Positions 1 to 8,102 of a stretch of 64,000 nt of DNA are shown piece by piece. The position numbers and the translations under genes are program-made. The DNA comes from Nocardia paucivorans NBRC 100373. Its GTDB lineage: Bacteria > Actinomycetota > Actinomycetes > Mycobacteriales > Mycobacteriaceae. Below the pieces are notes generated by a model. It saw only the letters and a program-made list of their open reading frames with translations, searched no databases and was not told the DNA's origin. The DNA lies in the NCBI RefSeq assembly GCF_000308675.1, contig NZ_BAGE01000060.1:1-64000 (forward strand), read 5' to 3'. Position 1 is the stretch's first letter. Each line of letters begins with the position of its first letter.

Positions 1-1370
1 AAGTCCTGCGCCTGGATGGCGGTGGTGCCCTCGTACAGCGAGTCGATCTTGGCGTCGCGGATGTACTGCTCGATCGGGTAGTCCTGGAGGAAGCCGGAGC
101 CACCCAGGGTCTGCAGCGACTCGGTGAGGTACTGGTAGGCCCGCTCGGAACCGACACCCTTGACGATCGGCAGCAGCAAATCGTTGACGCGGGCCGCGGT
201 CTCGGCGTCGGCGCCGGAGACCAGCTCGGCGACATCGGCGTTCTGGTGGGCGGCGGTGTACAGATACACCGCGCGCAGACCCTCGGCGTAGGCCTTCTGC
301 AGGGCCAGGCTGCGGCGCACGTCCGGGTGGTGGGTGATGGTGACGCGCGGCGCGGTCTTGTCCGTCATCCGGGTCATATCCGCGCCCTGGACACGCTGTT
401 TGGCGTAATCGAGTGCGTTCAGGTAGCCGGTGGACAGGGTGGCGATGGCCTTGGTGCCGACCATCATGCGCGCGTGCTCGATGACCTCGAACATCTGCGC
501 GATACCGTTGTGCACCTCGCCGACGAGCCAGCCCTTGGCCGGGATGCCGTGACCGCCGAAGATGACCTCACAGGTGGCCGAGACCTTCAGACCCATCTTG
601 TGCTCGACATTGGTGACGAAGACACCGTTGCGCTCACCCAGCTCCCCGGTCTCGGGGTCGAAGTGGAACTTCGGCACGAAGAACAGCGACAGCCCCTTGG
701 TGCCGGGGCCGGCGCCCTCGGGGCGGGCCAGCACCAGGTGCATGATGTTCGGGAACAGATCGTCGGAGTCGGCCGAGGTGATGAAGCGCTTCACGCCCTC
801 GATGTGCCAGGAGCCGTCCTCCTGCTTGATGGCCTTGGTGCGGCCGGCGCCCACATCGGATCCGGCGTCGGGTTCGGTGAGCACCATGGTGGCGCCCCAG
901 CCCTGCTCGACCGCGATCTTGGCCCACTTCTTCTGCTCTTCGGTGGCGTTGTTGAAGAAGATGTTCGCGAAGCCGGGGCCGGCGGCATACATGAAGGCCG
1001 CTGGCTGCGCGCCCAGGATCAGTTCGGCAATGGCCCAGTACGCGGCGCGCGGGACGGGAATACCGCCCAGTTCGGGATCGACCGAGTAGGTGTCCCACCC
1101 ACCTTCCTGGAGGGTGCGGTAGCTCTTCTTGAAGGACTCGGGCAGGGTGACCGAGTGAGTTTCGGGGTCGAAGACCGGCGGGTTGCGGTCGGCGTCGGCG
1201 AAGGACTCGCCCAGCGGGCCCTCGGCCAGACGACGCACCTCGTTGAGCATCTCCTTGATGGTGTCGACGTCCAGATCCCCGTATGCGCCGGTTTCCAGGA
1301 CTTTGCCCAGGCCGAGTACCTCGAAGAGGTTGAATTCCAGGTCGCGGACGTTGCTCTTGTAGTGACCCAT
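1..1370 (-). CDS. fadE5: Acyl-CoA dehydrogenase FadE5 (3' end beyond window)
   Basis: About 456 N-terminal residues are visible, starting MGHYKSNVRDLEFNLFEVLG; the C-terminus lies left of the window (M. tuberculosis FadE5 is about 611 residues). The flavin/substrate-binding signature TEPDAGSDVG lies near residues 162-171, followed by an FITSADSDD segment and a VTNVEHKMGLKVSAT stretch typical of large FadE proteins. The enzyme catalyses FAD-dependent alpha,beta-dehydrogenation of fatty acyl-CoA, the first oxidative step of beta-oxidation, in the cytoplasm. In M. tuberculosis fadE5 sits next to fadA2-fabG4-htdX; here about 12 kb of other genes separates them. Two TTAC-N6-GTAA palindromes lie upstream, pointing to TetR control. 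Identification is confident. Confidence 0.93.
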   Translation of the reverse strand, partial: MGHYKSNVRDLEFNLFEVLGLGKVLETGAYGDLDVDTIKEMLNEVRRLAEGPLGESFADADRNPPVFDPETHSVTLPESFKKSYRTLQEGGWDTYSVDPELGGIPVPRAAYWAIAELILGAQPAAFMYAAGPGFANIFFNNATEEQKKWAKIAVEQGWGATMVLTEPDAGSDVGAGRTKAIKQEDGSWHIEGVKRFITSADSDDLFPNIMHLVLARPEGAGPGTKGLSLFFVPKFHFDPETGELGERNGVFVTNVEHKMGLKVSATCEVIFGGHGIPAKGWLVGEVHNGIAQMFEVIEHARMMVGTKAIATLSTGYLNALDYAKQRVQGADMTRMTDKTAPRVTITHHPDVRRSLALQKAYAEGLRAVYLYTAAHQNADVAELVSGADAETAARVNDLLLPIVKGVGSERAYQYLTESLQTLGGSGFLQDYPIEQYIRDAKIDSLYEGTTAIQAQD

Positions 1371-1462
1371 TTCAGTACTCACTCTCCGTTGAGGTGGTGC
1401 GGTCGGTGGTTGCCGTTCCCGCCCGTCTTGCCATACGGGTAGCCGTGCCGAACAAAAGCAGA

Positions 1463-1476
1463 CTACTCGCGGGTAA
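1463..1476. promoter_or_regulatory. TetR-type operator upstream of fadE5, distal copy
   Basis: CTACTCGCGGGTAA differs by one base from the TTAC-N6-GTAA palindrome found at three other places in the window. It lies about 93 bp upstream of the fadE5 start and 27 bp centre-to-centre from the second copy. Assignment to the TetR protein at 21426-22082 is inference from the similar sequence in front of that gene. Confidence 0.55.
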
Positions 1477-1489
1477 CTTATTGTTGATA

Positions 1490-1503
1490 TTACCGGCGAG
1501 TAA
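1490..1503. promoter_or_regulatory. TetR-type operator upstream of fadE5, perfect TTAC-N6-GTAA
   Basis: TTACCGGCGAGTAA; read on the other strand it is TTACTCGCCGGTAA, nearly the same as the sites at 14940 and 22113. The outer four bases of each arm are perfectly inverted. It lies between divergent fadE5 and the hydrolase at 1586 and could serve either gene. Confidence 0.6.
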
Positions 1504-1585
1504 AGAAGTAGGCAAAGGGGAGATCACGCATTGTGACCCGACGAACACGATGATTCGAGACCGCGGCGGACGGATACGGTGAGGC

Positions 1586-2185
1586 ATGCGGATCGAGACG
1601 AGCACCGGCCCCGCCGAAATAGATCTGAAAATTCCCACCGACCCCGCGTTCCTCCTGGTGTTCACGCACGGCGCGGGCGGCGGTGTGGACTCGCGAGACA
1701 TTCTGACCATTCGCGATATCGCCCTCGACGCGGGTGGGGCGGCAGCCCTGGTCCTTCAGCCCTATCGGGTGGCGGGCCGACGCGCTCCCGGCTCATCGGG
1801 TCCCCAAGACGCGGCCTGGCTGGAAATCGTCACCGCCCTGCGGGCCGAGATCGGCGCGAATCTGCCGCTCATCCAGGGCGGACGCAGCAACGGCGCCCGC
1901 GTGGCCTGCCGGACCGCCGTGGCGGCGGGAGCTCGCGGCGTGATCGCGCTGTCCTTCCCGCTACATCCGCCCGGTAAGCCGGAACGATCCCGACGCGAGG
2001 AACTCCTCGCCACCGGAGATATCGATGTCGTGGTGATCAACGGCGGCAGCGATCCGTTCGGCATCCCCGCCTTCGACGACGCGGCCGAGGTCCGGGTGAT
2101 CCCGGGACAGGGGCACTCGTTCCGGAAAGGGTTCGACATCATCGAGGAGACGATCACCCCGTGGCTCGACCGCTGGCGCGGGTGA
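1586..2185 (+). CDS. Small alpha/beta-hydrolase (KANL3/Tex30-like dienelactone-hydrolase fold)
   Basis: A 199-residue compact alpha/beta hydrolase. FTHGAGGG near residues 30-37 matches the oxyanion-hole strand of the fold. GGRSNGAR contains the nucleophile elbow G-x-S-x-G, with Ser of SNG as nucleophile. NGGSDPFG supplies the likely acid Asp and PGQGHSF the catalytic His near the C-terminus. Size and motif order resemble the KANL3/Tex30 group, whose substrates are unknown. It is divergent from fadE5 across about 215 bp and is a single gene with no operon partner. Cytoplasmic, with no signal peptide. The fold is clear; the substrate cannot be read from the sequence. Confidence 0.75.
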   Translation: MRIETSTGPAEIDLKIPTDPAFLLVFTHGAGGGVDSRDILTIRDIALDAGGAAALVLQPYRVAGRRAPGSSGPQDAAWLEIVTALRAEIGANLPLIQGGRSNGARVACRTAVAAGARGVIALSFPLHPPGKPERSRREELLATGDIDVVVINGGSDPFGIPAFDDAAEVRVIPGQGHSFRKGFDIIEETITPWLDRWRG

Positions 2186-2226
2186 GCCACACGCCTTCGG
2201 GATGAGGACCGGACCGCGGCACGGTT

Positions 2227-2907
2227 TCAGTCGTGCGGCGGAGGTTTCGGGCCGGCATGTTTGGTGGCGACGACCAGCGCATCGATGGCGTTCCCGGCTT
2301 CCGTCGGACGGGTGACGCGATGCGCGATATGGACGTCCAGATCCGATTCCGGCGCGAGGTCGGCGGTGATGTCCTCGGGTGTGAACAGGATCGCCGGGTC
2401 CTGCGGGCCGCCGTGCCCCTCGGTGAGATTGATGGTGTCGTGGCCGAGCACCAGCAGGGTACCGCCCGGCGAGAGCAACCGCGCCACGCGATGCAGTAGG
2501 GCTCGACGTTGCGGCGCGGGCAGATGCAGGAAAACCATCAGCACCAGTTCGTAAGGGCCGCCGAGGTCGGTCTCGGGGTCGGTGAGGTCGGCGCACTGCC
2601 AGTCGAGGCGGGCCCGGACCGAACGCGACAGGCGGGACGCCACGGTCCGCGCCTTATCGATACCCACCTGAGAGAAGTCGACCGCCCGTACCCGCCACCC
2701 GTGCGTGGCCAACCACAAGGCGTTGCGTCCCTCCCCACAGGCCAGGTCGAGGGCACGCGGTAGATCGGGAATAGTTCCGTCGGGCCCCGGGAACAAGGGG
2801 ATATGTCGGTCCAGGCCGTGCACGTGCTCCACGACGGTGCTGTTGGGCGGTGCGCCCCATACCAATTCGCTTTGTGCGTACCGCTCGTCCCAACCGGCTG
2901 CGTCCAT
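2227..2907 (-). CDS. Class I SAM-dependent methyltransferase
   Basis: A 226-residue protein starting MDAAGWDERYAQSELVWG, which matches the usual N-terminus of this methyltransferase group. The frame stays open for 29 more codons, but that longer start would overlap the upstream gene, so 2907 is preferred. Motif I is ALDLACGEGRNALWLA (SAM-binding glycine loop), followed by VRAVDFSQVGIDKA with the acidic ribose-binding residue. LVLMVFLHLPAPQRRALL and LSPGGTLLVLGHD match the later motifs. It lies 59 bp downstream of the esterase-like gene on the same strand and may be co-transcribed. The group resembles TehB/thiopurine-type small-molecule methyltransferases, but the substrate is not deducible. 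Confidence 0.78.
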   Translation of the reverse strand: MDAAGWDERYAQSELVWGAPPNSTVVEHVHGLDRHIPLFPGPDGTIPDLPRALDLACGEGRNALWLATHGWRVRAVDFSQVGIDKARTVASRLSRSVRARLDWQCADLTDPETDLGGPYELVLMVFLHLPAPQRRALLHRVARLLSPGGTLLVLGHDTINLTEGHGGPQDPAILFTPEDITADLAPESDLDVHIAHRVTRPTEAGNAIDALVVATKHAGPKPPPHD

Positions 2908-2966
2908 GACGTCGAGTCTATGGACGTGCCCGGTTCTCGGACTCGGAGATGGTCGCTCGAATCCGT

Positions 2967-4298
2967 TCAGGCGGGATGGAACTCCGGCAACCACCGCACG
3001 GGCGTGGCCTGCCGAATATGGATCAATGCGTCGAAGGCACCCGTCAACGAATCCGGTGCGAGGCGGGCCCGATCATCCTCGCCCGGGTCGTAGACGCCGC
3101 TGATCACCCGAAGCGGCACCGGCCCGTCCCGCCACCGTCGCACCGCGGCAGGAGCCTCCCCGTGCAGGTTCAAGTAGAAAGCGGGCAGATCGACCGTGGC
3201 CAGGGCAGCCTCGAGCAGATCCGGCGCCGGATCGGGCGCGACGACCACACCGAGGTCGCCGTGATGGAAACCGATCGCCACCGATAGATAGCGCGAACCG
3301 AAATACGCGCGCAGGTGGCTGCCCACTCCCCGGAATACGGCGGGATCGGAACCACCCATACGCACCGGGAGGGCACTGGTGTGCGCGATCCCGTCCCAGT
3401 AGACGATCCGCTCCCCCGTGCGTTCGTGCCAAGAGATGACGGTATCCGCCGATGGTTTCTCGTCCCGAGCGAAACCACCCTGACCGGCGACGCTGTTCTC
3501 GTGGAAGGCCACGATGCGCCGGGCCCGGTCCAATACCGTGGCACGGCGACGGTCCGCCTCCTCGGCGGACGCCGCCGCAACCCACCGCTCGGACAATGAT
3601 TCCACCAGCGCCAGGGCCTGCCGCGCGTGCTCGACGAAGGGACGTCCGGGGTGGATGCCCCGGTGGCGTTGCACATGTTCGTCGATCCGGTGCGCGGTGC
3701 GAATGGGGTCCAGATGTTCTCGTAGTTCAGCGAGCCGCTCGGGAGCGATATCGCGAACATGGTCGAGCACCACGTCATAGTCGGCCGGTTCCACGGTCGG
3801 TGGCTCCACACCGAATACGCTCACCCGATCGTCGGGATATCGCTCGTTGTGAGCACGAACCCATTCGAGGGTGGCGACGGCTTCCGCGGTGCGCCACGGC
3901 CGCCAGGCACCGGCGAGAGCGGTGCACGGATCGCCCGTGCCGTGCCGAACATAGGCGTCGAGGCGTTCCCCGGAGCGGGCGCCGTCCTGGATGGCCAGGG
4001 CACGGAAACCGTGTTCTTCCACCAGGGTGCGGAAGATACGCTCCCGCACACCGTAGGTCTGCCGGGAAAAGCGGGTGGATTCCCCCAGGCCCACCACGGT
4101 CGCACCGGACAAACGTTCGATCAGCGGTTCCAGATCGGTGTCGGTGTGCTCGGCATCGGTGCCGGTGAGGGGATGTGCCGCGGTACGCAGCCATGCGCGC
4201 ACCGCGGCGCCGTCACCTGTGACGGCAGCAGTCGATGAAATTGTCACTGAATCCTCCCGGATCTCGGCGTTCACCGGGCCAGTCTCATACCTGAACAA
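2967..4298 (-). CDS. Erythromycin-esterase superfamily protein with altered active-site motif
   Basis: A 443-residue protein whose body matches the erythromycin esterase family (PF05139): VVGLGESTRFSRQTYGVRERIFRTLVEEHGF near residues 68-98, a long helical middle, then IVYWDGIAHTS and a C-terminal VGSHLRAYFGSRYLSVAIGFHHG segment. In characterised Ere enzymes the first motif reads GE-[AS]-T-H and the His is needed for macrolide-lactone hydrolysis. Here Glu73 is kept but the His position is Arg76. Enzymatic function may therefore be changed or lost, and macrolide resistance should not be assumed. Several Ere-like proteins (succinoglycan-biosynthesis type) have no known substrate. The start could be a few codons downstream. 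Confidence 0.72.
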   Translation of the reverse strand: MFRYETGPVNAEIREDSVTISSTAAVTGDGAAVRAWLRTAAHPLTGTDAEHTDTDLEPLIERLSGATVVGLGESTRFSRQTYGVRERIFRTLVEEHGFRALAIQDGARSGERLDAYVRHGTGDPCTALAGAWRPWRTAEAVATLEWVRAHNERYPDDRVSVFGVEPPTVEPADYDVVLDHVRDIAPERLAELREHLDPIRTAHRIDEHVQRHRGIHPGRPFVEHARQALALVESLSERWVAAASAEEADRRRATVLDRARRIVAFHENSVAGQGGFARDEKPSADTVISWHERTGERIVYWDGIAHTSALPVRMGGSDPAVFRGVGSHLRAYFGSRYLSVAIGFHHGDLGVVVAPDPAPDLLEAALATVDLPAFYLNLHGEAPAAVRRWRDGPVPLRVISGVYDPGEDDRARLAPDSLTGAFDALIHIRQATPVRWLPEFHPA

Positions 4299-4339
4299 TA
4301 GTTCAGGTCAAGAGAGCGGCGAGCACCGGGAGATCACGG

Positions 4340-5452
4340 TCACAACCGCGTTCGCATCAGGATCACGTTGTACTGACTGTGTACCGTGGTGAGAAAGTAC
4401 AGGTCGGAGCCGGTTTGATACGGGAAGATCGACGGGGCGTAGGCGGTGGGCAGCTCTCGGGTATCGATCAGCACCCGCGGTGGGCTCCACGGCCCTTCCG
4501 GAGCCGGGGCGGTGCGCATCACCACGGAGTTCCACGGATCGGTGGTGAGCGAGACGAACCGGCCGAGATATTCGTTGTACATCACCGACAATTCCGCGAC
4601 ACCGTGCATGATCGGCGCCGCGGCATCGATATCGCCGCGCCGCCAACCCTTCCCGTCCCAGTATTCGTAGGCGTCCAGATTCTGGATATCGCGCCCGCGC
4701 ACCCGGGAGATATAGGCGGGATTGTTCCGTCCCGACCGCGTGCCGTACTCGTAGACGTAGTCGCCGTCCTTCAGGAAGGCGTTCATCTGGAAATTGGCGT
4801 GCCCGCCCTCGTTGGGGCGTCGGGTGTGGGCCAGATCCGCCCAGGTCTCACCATTGTCGGCGGACGCCGCCAGACCGGAGAAGTTGGTGGTCCACTGGCC
4901 GACGGTGTCCCAACTCTTCACCGACATCAGACTCAGGTATTGCACACCGTCCACCTCGATACCCGCGGTGGGGATACGACTGATCTCCAGGAACGGAATC
5001 TTGGGGCTGGGGATCAGATCACGGGCCTGGCCGAAGACATCGCGGACGACACTGTCGAAATAGATACCGTTGGCGGGATCCTTGGTCCGGCTACGGAGCA
5101 GGATATTGCTGCGCCAGGCCCAGGTGCTGCCGGCGAGCAGGTTGGGGAATCCGAAACCCGCGGTATCGCCGAAGGCGGTGAGCATCTCCCCCCGACCGTT
5201 GTCCCACATGATGCCCAGGTCGGTGCCGATCACGTTATAGGTCTGGGTGTTGTTGGGACTGGCCATACCGGTCACCTGGAATACGGCCTTGGTGGCACCG
5301 CGCAGATCGGGCAGACCATGGGTGCCGTTGAGCACCGGAATCGGATTGATGGCGTTGGGGTTGGCCGTCGCCGGAGTGGCGGCGACCAGCAGCGCTGCCG
5401 ATACGCCCGCCAGCGCGGCCGAGAGGATGGATCCGGTCTTGTTCAAGTCCAT
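4340..5452 (-). CDS. Secreted DUF4185 protein, probable endo-D-arabinanase (GH183)
   Basis: About 370 residues, starting MDLNKTGSILSAALAGVSAA with a signal peptide that probably ends after ATPATA. The frame runs about 200 codons further upstream, but that stretch has no coding character, so the signal-peptide start is chosen. The mature protein carries the DUF4185 signatures GTDLGIMWDNGRGEMLTAFGDT, SADNGETW, GVAELSVMYNEYLGRFVSL and a C-terminal YFLTTVHSQYNVILMRTRL, consistent with a beta-propeller. DUF4185 has been reported as family GH183, endo-acting hydrolases of the D-arabinan of arabinogalactan and lipoarabinomannan. A wall-arabinan remodelling role fits an organism that also encodes AftD at 24988. 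Family assignment is strong; activity is by homology. Confidence 0.8.
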   Translation of the reverse strand: MDLNKTGSILSAALAGVSAALLVAATPATANPNAINPIPVLNGTHGLPDLRGATKAVFQVTGMASPNNTQTYNVIGTDLGIMWDNGRGEMLTAFGDTAGFGFPNLLAGSTWAWRSNILLRSRTKDPANGIYFDSVVRDVFGQARDLIPSPKIPFLEISRIPTAGIEVDGVQYLSLMSVKSWDTVGQWTTNFSGLAASADNGETWADLAHTRRPNEGGHANFQMNAFLKDGDYVYEYGTRSGRNNPAYISRVRGRDIQNLDAYEYWDGKGWRRGDIDAAAPIMHGVAELSVMYNEYLGRFVSLTTDPWNSVVMRTAPAPEGPWSPPRVLIDTRELPTAYAPSIFPYQTGSDLYFLTTVHSQYNVILMRTRL

Positions 5453-5766
5453 CGGCCCTTCGGGTGATTGTCGAAAAGGCGGAAACACAGAACGCGAGTC
5501 GGATGTCGCGGCTCGCATCACATGGAGGACTGTCTGGCAAACCGTCGGAAATGCTAGCAGCGCAATCCGCGAATACCGGATATCTGAGCCACTACCTGCG
5601 CAAGGTGTCCAATTCGAGGGGCTCGAAGCCAAACCACATCGATAGCTGGCCGAATACTTTTCGGTTAACCGACATTCGCCTGAACATGCCTCGTTCCACT
5701 CTGTTCTAATCAGAGGCCAGTTACCGGTCGTTCCAGTGGGTAACGGCGCAACGAAGCGGAGGAACC
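5453..5766. other. Divergent intergenic region between the DUF4185 gene and the thiolase-like gene
   Basis: About 314 bp, noticeably more AT-rich than its surroundings, without a convincing gene. It must hold both promoters. It contains the perfect 12-bp palindrome TCGGTTAACCGA (5661-5672) and, just before the thiolase-like gene, GTTACC/GGTAAC arms 13 bp apart. Neither can be linked to a known regulator. Confidence 0.5.
5661..5672. promoter_or_regulatory. 12-bp perfect palindrome, possible operator
   Basis: TCGGTTAACCGA lies roughly midway between two divergent starts, 94 bp upstream of the thiolase-like gene. The AT-rich setting and perfect symmetry suggest a protein-binding site. No regulator gene is adjacent. 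Confidence 0.35.
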
Positions 5767-7287
5767 ATGCTGCCTGCCGGATTGGATCCACGAACCCCTG
5801 TACTGGTGGGGGTCGGCCAGATCGTGCATCGCACCGGCGAAACGGGCCTGCCCGGACCCGTGGAACTCGCCACCGAGGCCCTACGTCGGGCGGGTTCGGA
5901 CAGCGGGACCGGGGACACCCTGTTGCGCTCGGCGGATCTGCTGGCCTCGGTGGCCCCGGTGAGCCGCCCGTACCCGAATCTGGCCGCCCTGGTGGCAACC
6001 GAACTGGGCGCCTCGCCGAAACGCACCCTGCAGTCCGCGCCGTTCGGCGGCGACGGACCACAGCGGCTGCTCAACGCCCTGGCCCAGGCCATCGCGGACG
6101 GGAAATCCGATATCGCCCTCCTCACCGGCGCCGAGGCGGTGGCCTCCTGGAATACCGCCTCCCGCAGCGGTATCACACTCGACTGGACCGAGCAGGACGC
6201 CGGAATCCGACCGGACGAGATCATCGGTGCCGATGACGCGCCCAATACGGAGATGGAGACCGCGGCCGGGCTCTGGGGTCCGATCTACATGTACGCACTG
6301 ATGGAAACCGCGATGCGGGGCCGACTCGGTCTCGACGTGACCACCCATCGGCAGCGAATCGGTGAACTGTGGTCGCGATTCTCGGCGGTGGCCGCGCACA
6401 ACCCGCACGCCTGGTTGCCCACCGAACGCGCCGCCACCGAACTTCTCACCCCTGCCCCCGACAACCGGATGGTGTCGAGTCCGTACCCGAAACTGTTGGT
6501 GGCGAACCTGACGGTGGATCAGGGCGCGGGGTTGATCCTGTGCAGCGCGGCCGCTGCGGATGCCGCCGGGGTGCCGCGCGAGAAATGGGTATTCCCGCAC
6601 AGCGGCGCCACCGCCACCGATACCTGGTTCGTCTCCGAACGCGCCGATATGGCCGCCTCCCCTGCCATCGCCGCGGCGGGGCGGGCCGCATTGGCCGGCG
6701 CGGATATCGGGATCGACGATGTGGCCCATATCGACCTGTACTCCTGTTTCCCGGTGGCGGTGCAGGTGGGTGCCGCGGCACTGGGACTGCCGATCGACGA
6801 TCCGACCCGATCACTCACCGTGACCGGTGGACTGACCTTCGCCGGCGGCCCCGGCAACAACTACACCACCCACTCCATCGCGACCATGGCCGAGCGACTG
6901 CGCACCGATCCGGGACAGTACGGTCTCACCACGGCGCTCGGCTGGTACATCACCAAACACGGTGTCGGCGTCTACTCGACACGGCCGCCGGCCCGACCTT
7001 TCCGCGCCGTCGAGGCCGATGTTCCGCCCGCCCGTCGCGACACCGCATTCGGCTACACCGGCCCGGCGACCGTCGAGGCCTACACCGTCCCCTATCGCAA
7101 GGGCCACGACGGGGACGAGGCCGAAGCCGTGGTGATCAGCGCCCTGAACCGCGCCGGCGCCCGCATACTGGTTCGGGCCACGGACCCCGAAACCGTTGCC
7201 GCCTTCGTCGAGGGCGACCCACTCGGCGCCGCCGTCGAGATCACCGCCGCCGACCGCATCGTTTTCCGGTCCGGTGGCGTGGCGTGA
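5767..7287 (+). CDS. Thiolase-like protein type 1 (TLP1) without the nucleophilic cysteine
   Basis: A 506-residue protein related to SCP2-type thiolases with the additional C-terminal domain of the mycobacterial TLP1 group (visible as PATVEAYTVPYRKGHDGDEAEAVVISALNRAGARILVRA onward). The N-terminus RTPVLVGVGQIVHRTGE matches the group. HIDLYSCFPVAVQ and GGLTFAGGPGNNYTTHS correspond to the HDCF-like and C-terminal catalytic loops. The segment aligned with the active-site Cys loop reads SAPFGGDGPQRLLNA and has no Cys, so classical Claisen chemistry is unlikely; an acyl-CoA or lipid binding role is possible. The enoyl-CoA hydratase gene follows 43 bp downstream, suggesting an operon. Confidence 0.82.
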   Translation: MLPAGLDPRTPVLVGVGQIVHRTGETGLPGPVELATEALRRAGSDSGTGDTLLRSADLLASVAPVSRPYPNLAALVATELGASPKRTLQSAPFGGDGPQRLLNALAQAIADGKSDIALLTGAEAVASWNTASRSGITLDWTEQDAGIRPDEIIGADDAPNTEMETAAGLWGPIYMYALMETAMRGRLGLDVTTHRQRIGELWSRFSAVAAHNPHAWLPTERAATELLTPAPDNRMVSSPYPKLLVANLTVDQGAGLILCSAAAADAAGVPREKWVFPHSGATATDTWFVSERADMAASPAIAAAGRAALAGADIGIDDVAHIDLYSCFPVAVQVGAAALGLPIDDPTRSLTVTGGLTFAGGPGNNYTTHSIATMAERLRTDPGQYGLTTALGWYITKHGVGVYSTRPPARPFRAVEADVPPARRDTAFGYTGPATVEAYTVPYRKGHDGDEAEAVVISALNRAGARILVRATDPETVAAFVEGDPLGAAVEITAADRIVFRSGGVA

Positions 7288-7330
7288 TCACCCGGACCGG
7301 CCGTATGCACCACCCCGAGAGGAGCTCCCG

Positions 7331-8101
7331 ATGAGCGAGCAGAACACGGTACTGACGGAACGACGCGAGGCCATCACCGTATTGACGGTGTCGCGTCCCC
7401 GGGCGCGAAACGCCATCGACCTGCCCACCGCTCGGGCGCTCGAGGCCGCCGTCGACGAGTTCGAGGCCGACGATACCGCCCGGGTGCTCGTGCTGACCGG
7501 CGCGGGCGACACCTTCAGCGCCGGTATGGACCTGGTCGCCGCCGCACGCGGTGAAATGCCGATGACACAGCGGCGCGGCCCGCTCGGGATCACCGCGAAA
7601 CCACCGGTGAAACCGATGATCTCGGCAGTCGAGGGGTTCGCACTCGCGGGTGGATTCGAACTGGCCTTGGCAGGCGATCTGATCGTCGCGGCCCGTAATG
7701 CCCAGTTCGGCATTCCCGAGGTCAAACGAGGACTGGTCGCAGTGGGCGGCGGAGTATTACGGCTGAGCCAACGACTGCCGCGCAGCACCGCCGCCGAACT
7801 CGCGCTGACCGGTGGTCGGATCGGCGCCGAACGGCTGTATCAGCTGGGCCTGGTGAACCGACTCACCGAACCGGGTGGCGCGCTCGAGGTCGCACTCGAA
7901 CTGGCCGGTGAGATCGCCGCGGCGGCGCCGCTCGCGGTGGCCGCGAGCAAGCGGATCATCGACGAATCCCCGGACTGGTCCACGGAGGAGGCATTCGCCA
8001 AACAGGGCGAGATCGCGCTTCCGGCATTGATTTCCAAGGACGCGGCCGAGGGCGCGCTGGCGTTCGCGGAAAAACGCGAACCCCGCTGGCAGGGGCGCTG
8101 A
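7331..8101 (+). CDS. Enoyl-CoA hydratase/isomerase (crotonase family)
   Basis: 256 residues, starting MSEQNTVLTERREAITVLTV at an ATG preceded by AGGAG; the open frame upstream lies inside the thiolase-like gene and is not used. Crotonase-fold oxyanion holes are formed by TFSAGMDLVAA and GFALAGGFELALAGDLIVAA. The general-acid/base region reads FGIPEVKRGLVAVGGG, where the Glu of PEVKRG aligns with a catalytic Glu of hydratases. It probably hydrates trans-2-enoyl-CoA in fatty-acid or other acyl-CoA degradation, and resembles mycobacterial EchA1. It ends one base before the convergent hydrolase gene. Family confident; exact acyl substrate unknown. Confidence 0.88.
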   Translation: MSEQNTVLTERREAITVLTVSRPRARNAIDLPTARALEAAVDEFEADDTARVLVLTGAGDTFSAGMDLVAAARGEMPMTQRRGPLGITAKPPVKPMISAVEGFALAGGFELALAGDLIVAARNAQFGIPEVKRGLVAVGGGVLRLSQRLPRSTAAELALTGGRIGAERLYQLGLVNRLTEPGGALEVALELAGEIAAAAPLAVAASKRIIDESPDWSTEEAFAKQGEIALPALISKDAAEGALAFAEKREPRWQGR

Positions 8102-8102
8102 G

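Noticed and set aside
246..1442. Long + strand frame of 398 codons
   Set aside because: It is antisense to fadE5, whose protein is clearly homologous to acyl-CoA dehydrogenases; the + frame is Gly/Arg/Val-rich noise from high GC.
2967..4298. Macrolide resistance gene
   Set aside because: The essential His of the erythromycin esterase motif is missing, so resistance cannot be claimed.
5719..5756. GTTACC and GGTAAC arms upstream of the thiolase-like gene as a further TetR site
   Set aside because: The spacing (13 bp) does not match the N6 spacing of the other sites.
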